Virus record (IMG/VR): IMGVR_UViG_3300037434_000061
Coordinates: 1 to 22,024 of that record
Length of the DNA: 22,024 nucleotides
Source: a virus
Reading direction: 5' to 3' (one strand)
Below, one piece after another: positions 21,101-22,024 of this stretch. The stretch's first letter is position 1. Each line of letters begins with the position of its first letter. The translations under genes and the position numbers were made by a program. Under the pieces are notes generated by a model. That model searched no databases, was not told where the DNA came from, and worked only from the letters and a program-made list of their open reading frames with translations.

Positions 21101-22024
21101 CTCCGATATTCCTTGGTTACCAATATCGAACCAGATTGATACTGGACCACCATTGTCGTATATGATGAAATATTTACCAGTCAATGAATCGTTGTTTGTT
21201 CCAGTTTGGCCTACAGGACCACTGTTGCCAGGTTGAGCTACTACGTTAGCTGCTGCACTTAATGTTACAGCACCCGTAAGAGCAATCAAGCTACCGTTCA
21301 CTGTTCCGCCGATTGTGTCGGTAATAGAGGCTTGAGCTATAATGTTACCTTGGAAGGTACCAGCACTACCTGAATTGATGGTGGCTGAAGAGCCAACGAT
21401 CCAGTATACATTTGCTGCTGTAGCTCCGCCAGTTAAGGTGATTGTAGGTATTCCACCGGCACCGGTAACAAGCGTACTAGCGCATTGAAACACGTAGGTT
21501 CCTGCGCCATTTAATGTAAGCGTACCTGGTCCAGACGTCGCCAAGTTAAATGTTCCTATTGTCTCCTTGTATACGCCAGGAGTAAGGGTTTGACCATCTA
21601 AGACTGAACTGATAGAAGTAGCTGACATTGCTGCAAAAGTGTTATATGCTGAAAGCGCTTGCGCTTGTGCCGTAGATGCTGCAGTGTTCGCGATGTTTTC
21701 TGTACCAGAATAAGTTCCAGGTGGGAAACCAGTAATAGAAGTTCCAGGAGATAAGCCGAGGTCTCCAGTAAGAACGCTAAAGCCAGTATTGGTTACAGTT
21801 GATGCACCTAAGATAGCATAAGTAGATGCTGTAGCTAGAGGTCCGCCGCCTGGTGGTGTAATTGAAAATCCAGATGTACCTACGTCAGCGATAGGTAGTA
21901 CACCATTTTGAACGTTTGTGATTAGTAGACCAGATCCACTAACTGTAGCTACGAATGAACTATTTTGATTGATGGCTACTGCGATCTTACCGGCCACAGT
22001 TGTAGCGGTGTCATTAGGTAAGAT
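18170..22024 (-). CDS. Baseplate J-like (gp6-type) protein with embedded ice-binding-type domain; 5' end outside the window
   Basis: The frame is open to the right edge, so the true start lies beyond 22024. A GTG at 21997 is only an internal codon. Residues are numbered from that GTG. Residues 1-48 are the end of a beta repeat closing in GTSGF, and a second copy of the repeat spans about 270-375. Between them, 53-256 is a DUF3494 domain. Residues 380-1100 are mixed beta domains, including an intact NVVTVFTSTPHFLNSGDTID module (766-785). The C-terminal 1120-1275 is the baseplate J-like end: INYIDGLAVGAPIVMSQIIA (1215-1234), DIQPITGVASVVF and a final ITLASNEKAIIS strand. It would form the baseplate wedge or periphery. 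At over 1280 residues it is far longer than T4 gp6 (660) or P2 gpJ (about 300) because of the insertions. Confidence 0.82.
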   Translation of the reverse strand: MLPNDTATTVAGKIAVAINQNSSFVATVSGSGLLITNVQNGVLPIADVGTSGFSITPPGGGPLATASTYAILGASTVTNTGFSVLTGDLGLSPGTSITGFPPGTYSGTENIANTAASTAQAQALSAYNTFAAMSATSISSVLDGQTLTPGVYKETIGTFNLATSGPGTLTLNGAGTYVFQCASTLVTGAGGIPTITLTGGATAANVYWIVGSSATINSGSAGTFQGNIIAQASITDTIGGTVNGSLIALTGAVTLSAAANVVAQPGNSGPVGQTGTNNDSLTGKYFIIYDNGGPVSIWFDIGNQGISEPYDGAYRSIRVSTLTAGASANTVALAIQAAVTGDASFGTPAVSTNVVTITNTFNGNVPAGNAGTSGFTVSSVAGSSATPEVINNPVGLSIFPLTGVSTLNISTTINNSTLMSATPVGNSALTISLATQEETAATLAYGYTPGNSYIGMYDGVNWVKTFENPNPNFTMKMPFVLQGAQPSIYSMDTAPNYNVATNGELFKLIPVTVQNLYHQFTQPALSQLPIVATVDIADDRKNVQIQSKQLGSAGAVEVLGGTGNQSKMYIQTPAIVETDGSGSYLTVQVPAFPDTFSVGDTVLLENTAGVARLNRLQSSDTITTVNLNPVTNAIEYEYNPKSVGIVSGTAFTITDVGSTYSPAWPAGFVWRWTATGSGINFSTVNPGDLLYAFGTTGWSQQNLAKPSGDGVVSGLPIVAVNIGSNYVDVINPFGVAMSSTTVGAGTVQICPTPIIQWTLAHAAYVPVATLSRTSNVVTVFTSTPHFLNSGDTIDLRDSTNIPDGVYTVTVVGPTQLTFSLSGSNFTETPTYASLIQSTLTQSRYRIQSLGFNNLMRLNCQNGQSPSFVDCGVAVDDYISLSGTTFASNNNGLFRVLAVDNNSIIFLNSSGTDQLNTLRPMNNQGVDVVFTTNTNTITGVTGAFKYIQVGDWVKKLADPETYFLQVLSLNNSNPALATQITLGGNYAGTSETTVGVIYRESTDYDQGVFLNSANDIAIYEGDSVTVGDTLFVQNIVEAGWFNINNTGNFNIVEYGTESNYRPFLRVINSAAVVSNTGDLSVSSDGFYIIESLANKFYTIREVKYAALDGVNSNLRDIFITPYSRDYKFTPANNSSITHLGKLGYSNNVVIGTDGYTYYTGLLQKVQRIVDGFEPDAADFPGQRAVGSAIETLPPLPFQVNLALTVITNAGVNLGDVSNSIQSTIINYIDGLAVGAPIVMSQIIADIQPITGVASVVFTNPVPSTQSITLASNEKAIISPNNISLS
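18173..18640 (-). other. Baseplate J-type C-terminal domain
   Basis: This is the final ~155 residues of the J-like protein. The conserved pattern is two alpha/beta halves, the second reading S-x-I-x-STIINYIDGLAVG...QIIADIQPITGVASV, as in the baseplate J family, where it contacts neighbouring wedge subunits. Confidence 0.72.
21230..21841 (-). other. DUF3494 / ice-binding-protein domain, copy B (domain within the baseplate J-like protein)
   Basis: The domain carries ASTYAILGASTVTNTGFS, VLTGDLGLSPGTSITGFPPG, GTENIANTAAS, SSVLDGQTLTPGVYKE, the strand FQCASTLVTGAGG, NVYWIVGSSATIN and GSLIALTGAVTLS, in the order of the ice-binding family. It is a full-length single domain of about 204 residues. 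The preceding linker is TPPGGGP, and a PG/GP-rich stretch follows. Confidence 0.88.

Noticed and set aside
21995-21997. GTG as the start of the baseplate J-like gene
   Set aside because: The frame is open through the right edge and residues upstream of the GTG continue the same beta repeat, so the start is outside the window.

Overview
The window looks like part of the genome of a tailed phage with a contractile tail (myovirus-type). It holds the end of a replication module and a large baseplate and tail-fibre module, and no host-type gene is recognisable. The composition is AT-leaning. Genes are tightly packed, often with ATGA or stop-codon/Shine-Dalgarno overlaps. Two free-standing homing-type endonucleases (HNH and GIY-YIG) sit between phage genes. 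Two ice-binding-type (DUF3494) domains in tail proteins, and the metagenome-like tail-fibre repeats, hint at an aquatic and perhaps cold habitat. That last point is inference.

Left part (1-4200). A 5' portion of a superfamily 2 helicase (UvsW-like) runs leftward out of the window. Divergent from it, rightward: a strongly structured RNA (606-753), a small HNH endonuclease gene (780-1145), then a compact operon. The operon encodes two unrecognised proteins, a DnaB-type helicase ATPase, a zinc-finger/TOPRIM primase, a small charged protein, and a 22-residue single-span membrane peptide too short for routine gene calling. The helicase and primase would work together at the phage fork. The RNA plus HNH pair resembles in size, position and topology the HEARO / omega-RNA arrangement of the IscB family, although the protein here has only an HNH domain.

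Right part (4202-22024). All genes are on the minus strand, so they are transcribed from right to left. The order is a baseplate J-like protein (5' end outside the window), a P2 gpI-like tail protein, a 1411-residue fibre-type protein, then a series of smaller modular tail-fibre proteins. The series ends with a three-module glycine-rich protein of adhesin type and a small unknown protein. The J-I-H order is the P2-like order for baseplate and fibre genes. The module is built by domain shuffling: domains are shared between neighbouring genes, duplicated in tandem, or inserted inside other domains.

The most unusual signals are (i) two DUF3494 (ice-binding protein) beta-solenoid domains embedded through proline-rich linkers in two different tail proteins, (ii) the HEARO-like RNA/HNH locus with a promoter whose start coincides with the RNA 5' end and with near-identical direct repeats flanking the HNH gene, and (iii) repeated nested-domain insertions in the tail proteins.
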